Assembly: GCA_011620785.1 (NCBI GenBank)
Contig: WOYM01000101.1
Span: 1-11,506, forward strand
Reading direction: 5' to 3'
Length of the DNA stretch: 11,506 nucleotides
Origin: Methanothrix sp.
GTDB taxonomy: Archaea; Halobacteriota; Methanosarcinia; Methanotrichales; Methanotrichaceae
Below the pieces are notes generated by a model, which saw only the letters and a program-made list of their open reading frames with translations, was not told where the DNA came from and made no database searches. Made by a program: the position numbers and the translations under genes. This document shows positions 1 through 5,287 of the stretch, one piece after another. Position 1 is the first letter of the stretch. Every line of letters begins with the position of its first letter.

Positions 1-20
1 CCGATAATTTGTGCAAAAAA

Positions 21-43
21 CTTATATCAAATTACTTTGATAT
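21..43 (+). promoter_or_regulatory. Candidate TATA box with overlapping perfect inverted repeat upstream of the SDR gene
   Basis: A TATA-like CTTATATC lies at 21-28. A perfect inverted repeat, ATATCAAA-TTAC-TTTGATAT at 24-43 (8-bp arms, 4-base spacer), overlaps it. A repressor bound here would block TBP, so I infer an operator. The distance to the ATG at 99 implies a leader of about 45 nt, which fits the strong ribosome binding site (GGAGTGG, 86-92). The repeat is seen directly; the regulatory role is inferred. Confidence 0.4.
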
Positions 44-98
44 TGGACATGCTACAAAGAAAGCTTAAAAACAATATTATTCAAAGGAGTGGTTTGAA

Positions 99-881
99 AT
101 GGGGCGAGTTGATGGAAGAGTGGCAATAATAACGGGATCCACCTACGGAATAGGTGAGGCCATGGCCAGGGTACTGGCAAAAGAAGGTGCCGTATCCATA
201 ATCACAGGCAGGAGCAGGGAAGAAGGAAAGAAAGTAGTAGAGGCTATCAATAGTGCGGGTGGACGGTCGGAGTACTACCCCCTGGATGTGACCGATGAGA
301 AGAGGATTGAAGAGGTAAGCAAAGCCGTCTATGAAAAATATGGCAAAATAGACATCCTGGTGAACAATGCCGGCGTGGCAGGTCCCAACAAGCCCACTCA
401 CGAGTATACTCGTGCCGAATGGGAGTGGGTCTTCGATGTCAATGTCACTGGAGCCTTTCTCTGCACCAAGTATGTTGTGCCATATATGCAGAAGCAGAAA
501 AGCGGGAATATCGTTTACATCTCCTCCATCTACGGAATCATAGGTGCTCCTGACCTTCCTGCCTATCATGCCACAAAGGCTGCCAACCGGGTCATGGCCA
601 AGATCGATGCATTGCTTTACGCTAAAGACAATATCCGCGTCAACTCCGTTCATCCTGGTTTTATCTGGACGCCACTGATAGAGAACTTCCTCCAGGAACA
701 GTGCAATAAGTCGGGATTGTGCTGTGAGGAACTGAAGAAGCAACTGGACGCCAAGCATCCCATAGGCCACATCGGCGAGCCGGATGATATCGCATATGGT
801 GTACTCTATCTGGTATCCGACGAAGCCAAATTTGTGACAGGCAGCGAGCTGATCATAGATGGTGGTTATACTGCCACTTGA
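99..881 (+). CDS. SDR family NAD(P)-dependent oxidoreductase
   Basis: A 260-residue classical short-chain dehydrogenase/reductase, the usual length for the family. It should be a soluble Rossmann-fold enzyme that interconverts an alcohol and a carbonyl with NAD(P)H. The glycine-rich cofactor loop TGSTYGIG is at residues 12-19, D63 is in the adenine-pocket position, and NNAG is at 89-92. The catalytic set is N115, S143, Y156 and K160, with the family's 13-residue Ser-Tyr spacing and YxxxK motif; the PG motif follows at 186-187. Arg38, just after the second strand (TGR), suggests a preference for NADP(H), which is an inference. A ribosome binding site GGAGTGG ends 6 nt before the ATG. Residues 192-215 form the variable substrate lid with three cysteines (C202, C208, C209); the substrate cannot be read from sequence. 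The next gene starts 30 nt downstream on the same strand, so the two are probably co-transcribed. Confidence 0.93.
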   Translation: MGRVDGRVAIITGSTYGIGEAMARVLAKEGAVSIITGRSREEGKKVVEAINSAGGRSEYYPLDVTDEKRIEEVSKAVYEKYGKIDILVNNAGVAGPNKPTHEYTRAEWEWVFDVNVTGAFLCTKYVVPYMQKQKSGNIVYISSIYGIIGAPDLPAYHATKAANRVMAKIDALLYAKDNIRVNSVHPGFIWTPLIENFLQEQCNKSGLCCEELKKQLDAKHPIGHIGEPDDIAYGVLYLVSDEAKFVTGSELIIDGGYTAT

Positions 882-911
882 TCATTAAATATCCAGATCT
901 AAGTGATCAAT

Positions 912-1307
912 ATGTCAGAAACTTTAAAGCAAAATGAAAAACCGGGCAAATTCATAAGCACGGTTCTTTTTACCTGTTCGGGAATTTCAAATACAGGCAA
1001 ACTTACAGATATAGCGGCCAAAACGTTAAGCTTTCGCAAACCAGGTCTATTTAGGGCAATTCCTGCACAGAAAGGAGCCGAGAGCTTGGAAGATGCTAAA
1101 AAAGAAGGAGAACGAATTTTTGTCGTCGATGGTTGTGAGGAACACTGCGCTAAAAAGAAACTTGAGGTTGCAGGATTAGAGGCAGATATGCAGGTTGTTT
1201 TGACTCAGATTGGCATAAAGAAAACCAATCCTTCCGATATTAAATCTGAATACGTCGAACAGGTAATAAGTGCGTTAAACAGCGCAGTTAAATCCATACA
1301 GAAATAA
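912..1307 (+). CDS. DGC-domain putative zinc-binding protein
   Basis: A small soluble protein of 131 residues that I recognise as the DGC family (named for its Asp-Gly-Cys motif), whose members are proposed to bind zinc; their biochemical role is unknown. The N-terminal CSGISNTG motif (C22-G29) and VVDGCEEHCAKK (residues 71-82, DGC at 73-75, second cysteine C79) are the diagnostic parts. Many members have another cysteine between these motifs; here the corresponding stretch (about 41-60) has none, leaving three cysteines. I chose the ATG at 912 over an in-frame GTG at 903 because GTGATC at 903-908 matches the archaeal Shine-Dalgarno core and so is better read as the ribosome binding site, although the spacing is short. 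It lies 30 nt behind the SDR gene, suggesting one transcript, but the pairing does not reveal a function. Confidence 0.8.
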   Translation: MSETLKQNEKPGKFISTVLFTCSGISNTGKLTDIAAKTLSFRKPGLFRAIPAQKGAESLEDAKKEGERIFVVDGCEEHCAKKKLEVAGLEADMQVVLTQIGIKKTNPSDIKSEYVEQVISALNSAVKSIQK

Positions 1308-1325
1308 AATTAAAGAATAGAGTTA

Positions 1326-1868
1326 TCAAGATGAAAACCAAAAGGAGCCGGAACCAGCAAAAGGGCCGGTTCTTCTACTCATGAAGCGCTCATCCAGCTC
1401 ATTCACATTCCTCAGCTTATCGCCATCAAGGACACACTCATAAGGAATACTGATCGGTGAATTGAGGTATATATTCAGCAACAGGCCTAGTGGTCGCATT
1501 TGATGATACCGGCAGTCCTTTATCCTTCCAGTCCTGCACATATCCATTTAGGACCCTGACATCTTCATGCCCCAGGGATTTAAGCATCCAGTAGACATAG
1601 GCTGAAGCCGATGGCCCTCCTCCGCAAGGCAGGATTTGAGCGAGTCCCCTTGCAGGAACTCCTGATAAGGAATGGCTATAGATCCAGAGATGTGCTCTTT
1701 GGCACTCTCGCTGACATCCAGGAGAACATTCTCATTTGAGATCTCATCAATCTCAATCATTATCTCATGCCACCTGCTGGTACTCTGCTCAGCGCTCAGA
1801 TCAGCTCTCACATCTTCCTTAATTATGGACCAATAACTTGAAAAGGAAAATAGTATGAAAGAACGCAC
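1326..1868 (-). pseudogene. Decayed tandem-rhodanese sulfurtransferase
   Basis: A remnant of a two-domain rhodanese (thiosulfate sulfurtransferase-like) gene, readable only by changing frame. From 1868 down, one frame gives a first-domain start with VLLDVSESAKEHISGSIAIP. Near 1630 similarity moves to another frame: LPCGGGPSASAYVYWMLKSL (Cys codon 1626-1624) followed by GHEDVRVLNGYVQDWKDKGL, an active-site loop and C-terminal part typical of rhodaneses. That frame stops at 1438. Similarity then resumes in the original frame with IPYECVLDGDKLRN, normally part of the second domain, and fades by about 1390. Compared with the family layout as I know it, about 25 codons are missing before the cysteine loop and about 35-40 between TDQYS and IPYE. 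The N-terminal 35 residues look like a decayed hydrophobic leader, and the 5' end stops 2 nt from the divergent hpt gene. It cannot make a working enzyme. Confidence 0.8.
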
Positions 1869-1870
1869 TT

Positions 1871-2440
1871 ATGCTGGAAAGGCTCAAAAAATCATTGCTG
1901 GAAGCCCCCGTATTCAAACGGGGAGAGTATGACTATTTCATCCATCCCATCACAGACGGAGTTCCCGAGATCAGGCCGGACCTGATCAGGGAGGTCACCG
2001 CCAATATCGTGCGGATCGCCAATCTTGATGTGGACAAGATCGTGACTGTTGAGGCCATGGGAATTCCCATAGGCATAGTGCTTTCCATCCTCTGCGATAT
2101 TCCCCTGGTGATAATAAGGAAGAGAAAATACGGGCTCCCGAATGAGGTCGAGATCAGCCAGGTCACCGGCTACTCCCGCTCGCAGCTCTATCTGAACGGA
2201 ATTAACAGGGGAGACAGGGTGATCGTGGTGGATGATGTGATCAGCACCGGCGGCACCCTTCAGGCCACGCTGGACTCTCTAAAGCTGGCCGGAGCTGAGG
2301 TCATGGATACCGTGATCGTGGTGGAGAGAGGAAACGGAGCAGAACTGCTGAGGTCCAAAGGCTACAACCTGAAGACCATGGTCAGAGTCAAGGTCGAAGG
2401 CGGCCGGGTGTCCGAGGTAGAACCGGGAATCTCAAAATAA
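1871..2440 (+). CDS. hpt: Hypoxanthine/guanine phosphoribosyltransferase, archaeal type
   Basis: A 189-residue type I phosphoribosyltransferase of the archaeal HPRT family, which salvages hypoxanthine (and guanine) to IMP/GMP using PRPP in the cytoplasm. The PRPP-binding motif VIVVDDVISTGGT occupies 117-129, with the acidic pair D121-D122 and the phosphate loop STGGT. Family hallmarks are MLERLKKSL at the N-terminus, FIHPITDGVP (23-32), VEAMGIPIG (60-68, the conserved early PRTase segment) and RKRKYGLP (83-90, flexible catalytic loop). Length and both ends match the family, which fixes the ATG at 1871. No Shine-Dalgarno precedes it, so a leaderless or very short-leader mRNA is likely. A 25-codon reading frame starts at an upstream ATG (1856) in another frame with a weak AAGG in front; I regard it as incidental. 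The gene ends 26 nt before the stop of the convergent permease gene. Confidence 0.95.
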   Translation: MLERLKKSLLEAPVFKRGEYDYFIHPITDGVPEIRPDLIREVTANIVRIANLDVDKIVTVEAMGIPIGIVLSILCDIPLVIIRKRKYGLPNEVEISQVTGYSRSQLYLNGINRGDRVIVVDDVISTGGTLQATLDSLKLAGAEVMDTVIVVERGNGAELLRSKGYNLKTMVRVKVEGGRVSEVEPGISK

Positions 2441-2466
2441 ATAAGATATCCTCCCGCTCTTACCAA

Positions 2467-3552
2467 TTATGAAACGATGGCACCATAGAGCATTCCCACC
2501 AATGTGGATAGGATCACCACCAGGCTGATGTAGACGCTGGCCTTTTTCGCTCCAACGATCCTCCAGATAACAATCATATTGGGAAGGCTCAGGGATGGGC
2601 CAGCAAGCAGAAGGGCCAGAGCAGGACCGGCAGCCGTAACTCCCGTGCTATAGCCGAAGAGAGTGCCGACTACTGGCACCTCAAGCAATGTGGGCATATA
2701 GAGCAATGAGCCGATCACTGAGGCCAGAAAGCAGGCCAGAAAGCTGCTGGTGCCAAAGATTGTCCTGACCCATTCAACCGGCAGGAAGTAGCCGATCACC
2801 CCGGTTACAAATGTGCCCACTACCAGCAGAGGAAAGATCTTCTTGGTCAGCCACCAGGTCTCTTCCAGGAAGGCGCTCTTTTCCTCTGGCTGGTAGAATC
2901 TATTCATGATGTAGGCAGCCACTGCTATCAGCGCTCCCACGATTATCGCCTTGGGCAGGAGCTCTATGGCACCGGAGGTAGCAACGAGCAGTATAGCCAC
3001 CAGAACTGCCATGAATATGCCCGTGATATAATTGGGCCGTCTCATCTGATCTGGCTCTGGATCGGCCTGAATCATAAAAGGAGCTGCGTCGGTTTTGCAG
3101 CTTGAGTCATGTTTTTGGAATATGGCCGCCATGATCAGACCTATGACCACTGCCATGATCACTGCGGCCACTGCCCTGGCTATCCCCAGGTCCAGGCCCA
3201 GGACTCTGGCTGTGAGGATGATGGCCATGAGGTTTATCGCCGGTCCGGAGAAGAGGAAGGCCGTTGCCGGCCCAATGCCTGCGCCTCTCTTTTCGATTCC
3301 TGCAAACATGGGCAGGATGGTGCAGCTGCATACGGCCAGTATCGTCCCCGAGGTGGAAGCCACGCTGTAGCAGAGCCACTTTGGGGCATCAGCACCGAAG
3401 TACTTGAGCACAGTATCCTTGTTCAAGAGAGCTGCTATCGCACCGGCTATGAAGAATGCTGGCACAAGGCAGGTCAAGACATGCGCCGAAAGGTATTCAA
3501 GCAGTGTTGCCAGCCCGGCCTCCAAGGCTGCCATTATGACATAGGTTGCCAT
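2467..3552 (-). CDS. Permease of the ArsP / DUF318 family
   Basis: A 361-residue polytopic inner-membrane protein with about eight to ten hydrophobic segments in two halves separated by a hydrophilic loop at 147-174. I recognise the permease family PF03773 (ArsP_1, formerly DUF318). In the first half, VCSCTILPMFAGIEKRGAG (74-92) carries a CSC pair and is followed by FLFSGPAINLMA (99-110). The second half has the related YMPTLLEVPVVG (285-296) and LLAGPSLSLPNM (315-326). Characterised relatives export trivalent organoarsenicals (ArsP) or have been linked to divalent metal efflux; the Cys pair suits a thiophilic substrate. The gene starts 5 nt after the arsR stop, with GGGAG at 3566-3562 in the end of arsR as ribosome binding site, so the two are co-transcribed and presumably controlled by that regulator. 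Substrate not determined; organoarsenical or metal export is the best guess. Confidence 0.88.
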   Translation of the reverse strand: MATYVIMAALEAGLATLLEYLSAHVLTCLVPAFFIAGAIAALLNKDTVLKYFGADAPKWLCYSVASTSGTILAVCSCTILPMFAGIEKRGAGIGPATAFLFSGPAINLMAIILTARVLGLDLGIARAVAAVIMAVVIGLIMAAIFQKHDSSCKTDAAPFMIQADPEPDQMRRPNYITGIFMAVLVAILLVATSGAIELLPKAIIVGALIAVAAYIMNRFYQPEEKSAFLEETWWLTKKIFPLLVVGTFVTGVIGYFLPVEWVRTIFGTSSFLACFLASVIGSLLYMPTLLEVPVVGTLFGYSTGVTAAGPALALLLAGPSLSLPNMIVIWRIVGAKKASVYISLVVILSTLVGMLYGAIVS

Positions 3553-3557
3553 GATAT

Positions 3558-3902
3558 CTATCTCCCGCAGCTCAATGACTCCTCTAGAATCCTTCCTGCT
3601 TCTGCGAGCTGCGATATCTGCTTTAGGGCCATCCGGTCTACAAGGCGAACCAATTCGAAAACCTGAGGGTCTTTTATGCTATAGAGCGTCTTTTTCCCGT
3701 CTATTCTGCGATCCAGAATGTCGGCCTCGAAGAGGATATTCAGGTGCTTGGATATGGTGGACTGAGATCTGGTGAAGGCGGGAAGGATCTCGCAAACGCA
3801 TCGCTCGCCCCCGCTCAGGTATTCGAGCAGCTCCAGACGGGTGGGATCGGACAGAGCGCTCAGAATCTTTAGGCGCAGTTCAGAGACATGCTTTTGAGCC
3901 AT
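3558..3902 (-). CDS. ArsR/SmtB-family metal-responsive repressor
   Basis: A 114-residue winged-helix repressor. The N-terminal helices contain the family signature ILSALSDPTRLELLEYL (13-29); recognition region SQSTISKHLNIL (47-58); wing DRRIDGKKTLYSI (64-76). ERCVCEIL at 33-40, with C35 and C37, matches the CVC thiol site in the DNA-binding helix used by ArsR/CadC-type sensors for As(III)/Sb(III) or soft metals. Binding of the ligand to these cysteines normally releases the operator. The C-terminal helix (79-105) forms the dimer interface. It is the first gene of an operon with the permease, whose start lies 5 nt beyond its stop. There is no Shine-Dalgarno, and a TATA box about 31 nt before the ATG predicts a nearly leaderless mRNA. 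Paired inverted repeats upstream are a plausible autoregulatory operator. The exact inducer is not readable. Confidence 0.93.
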   Translation of the reverse strand: MAQKHVSELRLKILSALSDPTRLELLEYLSGGERCVCEILPAFTRSQSTISKHLNILFEADILDRRIDGKKTLYSIKDPQVFELVRLVDRMALKQISQLAEAGRILEESLSCGR

Positions 3903-3929
3903 GATTAAAGCGCGATTATTGCATATTCA

Positions 3930-3970
3930 GATATAAACTTATCGCCATAAGACGATAATACGATATTATC
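3930..3970 (-). promoter_or_regulatory. arsR-permease promoter with two inverted repeats (candidate operator)
   Basis: On the minus strand a TATA box TTTATATC lies at 3937-3930, giving a start about 5 nt before the arsR ATG. Directly abutting it upstream is a perfect inverted repeat CTTAT-CGCC-ATAAG (3938-3951) in the position of the TFB recognition element. Two bases further is a second perfect inverted repeat GATAATA-CGA-TATTATC (3954-3970). Autoregulation by ArsR binding either or both is inferred from position; the repeats are exact in the sequence. Confidence 0.6.
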
Positions 3971-4012
3971 ATTCTTCCATATTCAAGCGAGAGCATCGCC
4001 TTGATCATCGCC

Positions 4013-4020
4013 TTAATATT
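4013..4020 (+). promoter_or_regulatory. TATA box for the orphan gene at 4046
   Basis: TTAATATT lies with its centre about 29 nt before the ATG at 4046, the spacing expected for a leaderless or nearly leaderless archaeal transcript. It would sit inside the gene if the more distant TTG at 4001 were the start, so it also argues for the ATG. Confidence 0.4.
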
Positions 4021-4045
4021 TCTGAATGATGGATACCTTTCATGG

Positions 4046-4351
4046 ATGGCGATAAAAAGGGAGGACTGGTTGCAGATCAATAAGGAGCTTTCTCTGCTCT
4101 ATGAAATGCACGAGGCTGCTATCTCGCAGACGGGAAAATGCCGGGATTTCAACTCCCGCGCCAGTATCTTATTGCAGCATCTGGAGGATCTGGGGGCCTC
4201 TGATATGGCTGACAGAGTGATGGACCTTCTTGCCGGCTGCAACCCCAAGGACACTTCTCCCTGTGACAGTCGCCTGAGCACAAAAGCCTCTCTGGAGAGG
4301 ATGCAAGAGAGGATCAAAAAAAAGATGAGTGAAATGGAAAAAGACGGATAG
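4046..4351 (+). CDS. Small hypothetical protein, helical, unknown function
   Basis: I do not recognise this gene. From the ATG at 4046 it encodes 101 residues, mostly helix-forming and strongly charged, with no membrane segment or signal peptide. Residues 1-26 and 37-64 read as amphipathic helices (for example RASILLQHLEDLGASDMADR, 38-57), and residues 79-99 are a lysine/glutamate-rich helix that could form a coiled coil. Three cysteines (C32, C65, C73) are spread out and do not form an obvious zinc motif. A TTG at 4001 would add 15 mostly hydrophobic residues, but a TATA-like TTAATATT at 4013-4020 places transcription start near 4042 and favours the ATG. It diverges from arsR and shares its promoter region, so joint regulation with the metal operon is possible. 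Codon use looks like that of its neighbours, supporting a real gene. Confidence 0.65.
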   Translation: MAIKREDWLQINKELSLLYEMHEAAISQTGKCRDFNSRASILLQHLEDLGASDMADRVMDLLAGCNPKDTSPCDSRLSTKASLERMQERIKKKMSEMEKDG

Positions 4352-4473
4352 GGATGCTGTATCAGTTGGGCAGTGTCAGTTAACCTGCTGTCTTGTTCTC
4401 GCCTGCCCTCGACGAAGATGTATGGAGCGCTCTCTTGCGTTTCATTCCGGCTAATGATTGCATCTTGTGGAGG

Positions 4474-4746
4474 CTACAGAGGGCGGGCACCATATTTTCT
4501 GTACCTCATATACATCCCGGTGGCCACCATCAGGATGAGAAAAGAGATCGTATTGGAGACGATCAGAATGCGATCCTGAATATACAGGCCATAGAGCAGC
4601 CAGAGGAACATTCCCAGTGAAAATTGCAGGAGCATGATCAGGCTGACATCTGAGACAGACTCTGTCCGATAGATTTTGAGGATCTGGGGGACGAATCCGA
4701 ACATCGTTAAAAGAGCTGCACACCAGCCAACCAGTTCCCATTGCAT
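4474..4746 (-). CDS. SemiSWEET / PQ-loop small membrane transporter
   Basis: A 90-residue protein with three transmembrane helices, the size and layout of bacterial and archaeal SemiSWEETs, which work as dimers and carry small sugars passively across the membrane. Helix 1 holds the PQ motif GFVPQILKIYRT (about 17-28 of the product), followed by the ESVSDVSL linker; helix 2 is LLQFSLGMFLWLLYGLY, and helix 3 is ILIVSNTISFLILMVATGMY, with an Asn in the position of the conserved substrate-pocket Asn. The C-terminus is basic (RYRKYG), as expected for a cytoplasmic tail. I chose the internal ATG at 4746, not a frame-compatible ATG at 4803, because GAAGG lies 8 nt before it and because it gives the normal family length and starts at helix 1. 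It is a lone gene, convergent with the orphan gene upstream of it. Sugar transport is a family inference; the native substrate in a methanogen is unclear. Confidence 0.85.
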   Translation of the reverse strand: MQWELVGWCAALLTMFGFVPQILKIYRTESVSDVSLIMLLQFSLGMFLWLLYGLYIQDRILIVSNTISFLILMVATGMYMRYRKYGARPL

Positions 4747-4933
4747 CTGCCTTCTGTTAGAGCTGCAAGTATATGAGGATTGCAGTATTCTATCTGGCAG
4801 CATCAGCCGAGCCGCTACCTTTTTTCACTGCCTCTTCTGAGCACCTTTGGATCATGGCAGGCATTCTTGGTCGTGTACTTTCTTAACTGAAAGATTTTAA
4901 TACTACTTTATCAATTAATAAGTTGGGATAGCG

Positions 4934-5131
4934 ATGAATTCGAATTCGAATCTTGATGTTTCACTATTTTGGTGCTGGCAGAAGGATTGTCCAGACTTCG
5001 GAAAAAAAGGTGCAGGAAACATAGTTTTGAAAGAACGATACGGGAAGGACAACAGAGCGCTTCTCAAATGCAGAACCTGTGGCCATTGTTTTAGCGAGAC
5101 TCATGGAATGTATCCGCCAATTCGAATTTGA
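4934..5131 (+). pseudogene. N-terminal fragment of an IS1-like transposase
   Basis: The first about 58 codons match the N-terminus of the IS1-type transposases common in methanogens: CWQKDCPDFGKKG (14-26), then LKERYGKDNRALLKCRTCG (32-50) and HCFSETHG. The four cysteines C14, C19, C46 and C49 form a zinc-ribbon-like CX4C...CX2C pair. After THGM similarity stops abruptly, and seven foreign codons lead to a stop at 5131, so the helix-turn-helix and DDE catalytic parts are gone. The break coincides with the start of the tandem repeat described separately. The N-terminus reads MNSNSN because of a short AATTCG repeat at 4937-4948. A TATA-like TTTTAATA is at 4895-4902. It is a relic, not a functional gene. 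Confidence 0.75.
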
Positions 5132-5162
5132 CCCCTCACGCCAATCCGATTTTGATCCACTC
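5115..5162. repeat. Tandem 24-bp imperfect repeat, IS-end-like
   Basis: Two abutting 24-bp units (5115-5138 and 5139-5162) share the core CGCCAATNCGANTTTGANCC, with 17 of the first 20 positions identical. They lie exactly where the IS1-like fragment loses similarity. Read on the minus strand the core becomes GGNTCAAANTCGNATTGGCG, which resembles the multiple internal binding sites at the ends of IS21-family elements. I infer a leftover end of a second insertion sequence; no IS21 genes are present in the window. Confidence 0.5.
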
Positions 5163-5258
5163 TTAAGCGGCTAATCATTCTCATCATGTATAAAGTTCAC
5201 GTCTCGCTACCTTCGTCTGAAGCTCTTTGTAATCGTAACTAAATAAGCTAGGTAATTA

Positions 5259-5266
5259 TTTATATT
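5259..5266 (+). promoter_or_regulatory. TATA box of the transposase relic
   Basis: TTTATATT is centred about 26 nt before the transposase ATG at 5288, the classic archaeal spacing for a leaderless transcript. There is no Shine-Dalgarno sequence before the ATG, consistent with this. Confidence 0.5.
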
Positions 5267-5287
5267 AGATCTGCGCTATTAAGTTGT

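Noticed and set aside
81..770. Long minus-strand open frame opposite the SDR gene
   Set aside because: It mirrors a gene with all SDR catalytic motifs, a strong ribosome binding site and full length; the antisense peptide shows no family features.
1343..1374. GC-rich imperfect hairpin (AGCCGGAACC / GGGCCGGTTCT) considered as a terminator
   Set aside because: The pairing is interrupted, no U-tract follows in either orientation, and archaea do not normally use bacterial-style hairpin terminators.
1856..1933. 25-codon upstream frame overlapping the hpt start, considered as a regulatory uORF
   Set aside because: Only a weak AAGG precedes it and nothing in the peptide suggests a leader function; noted in the hpt entry only.
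3095..3666. Overlapping plus- and minus-strand frames within the permease gene
   Set aside because: The permease frame has family motifs, membrane pattern and operon spacing; the others are composition-driven shadows.
4373..4741. Several short frames in and around the SemiSWEET gene
   Set aside because: They overlap the three-helix PQ-loop frame, which has the expected motif, length and ribosome binding site.
5163..5287. Search for terminal inverted repeats or target-site duplication of the ISAzo13-like relic
   Set aside because: No convincing match between this flank and the region after 6347; the right end seems truncated, so element borders cannot be set.
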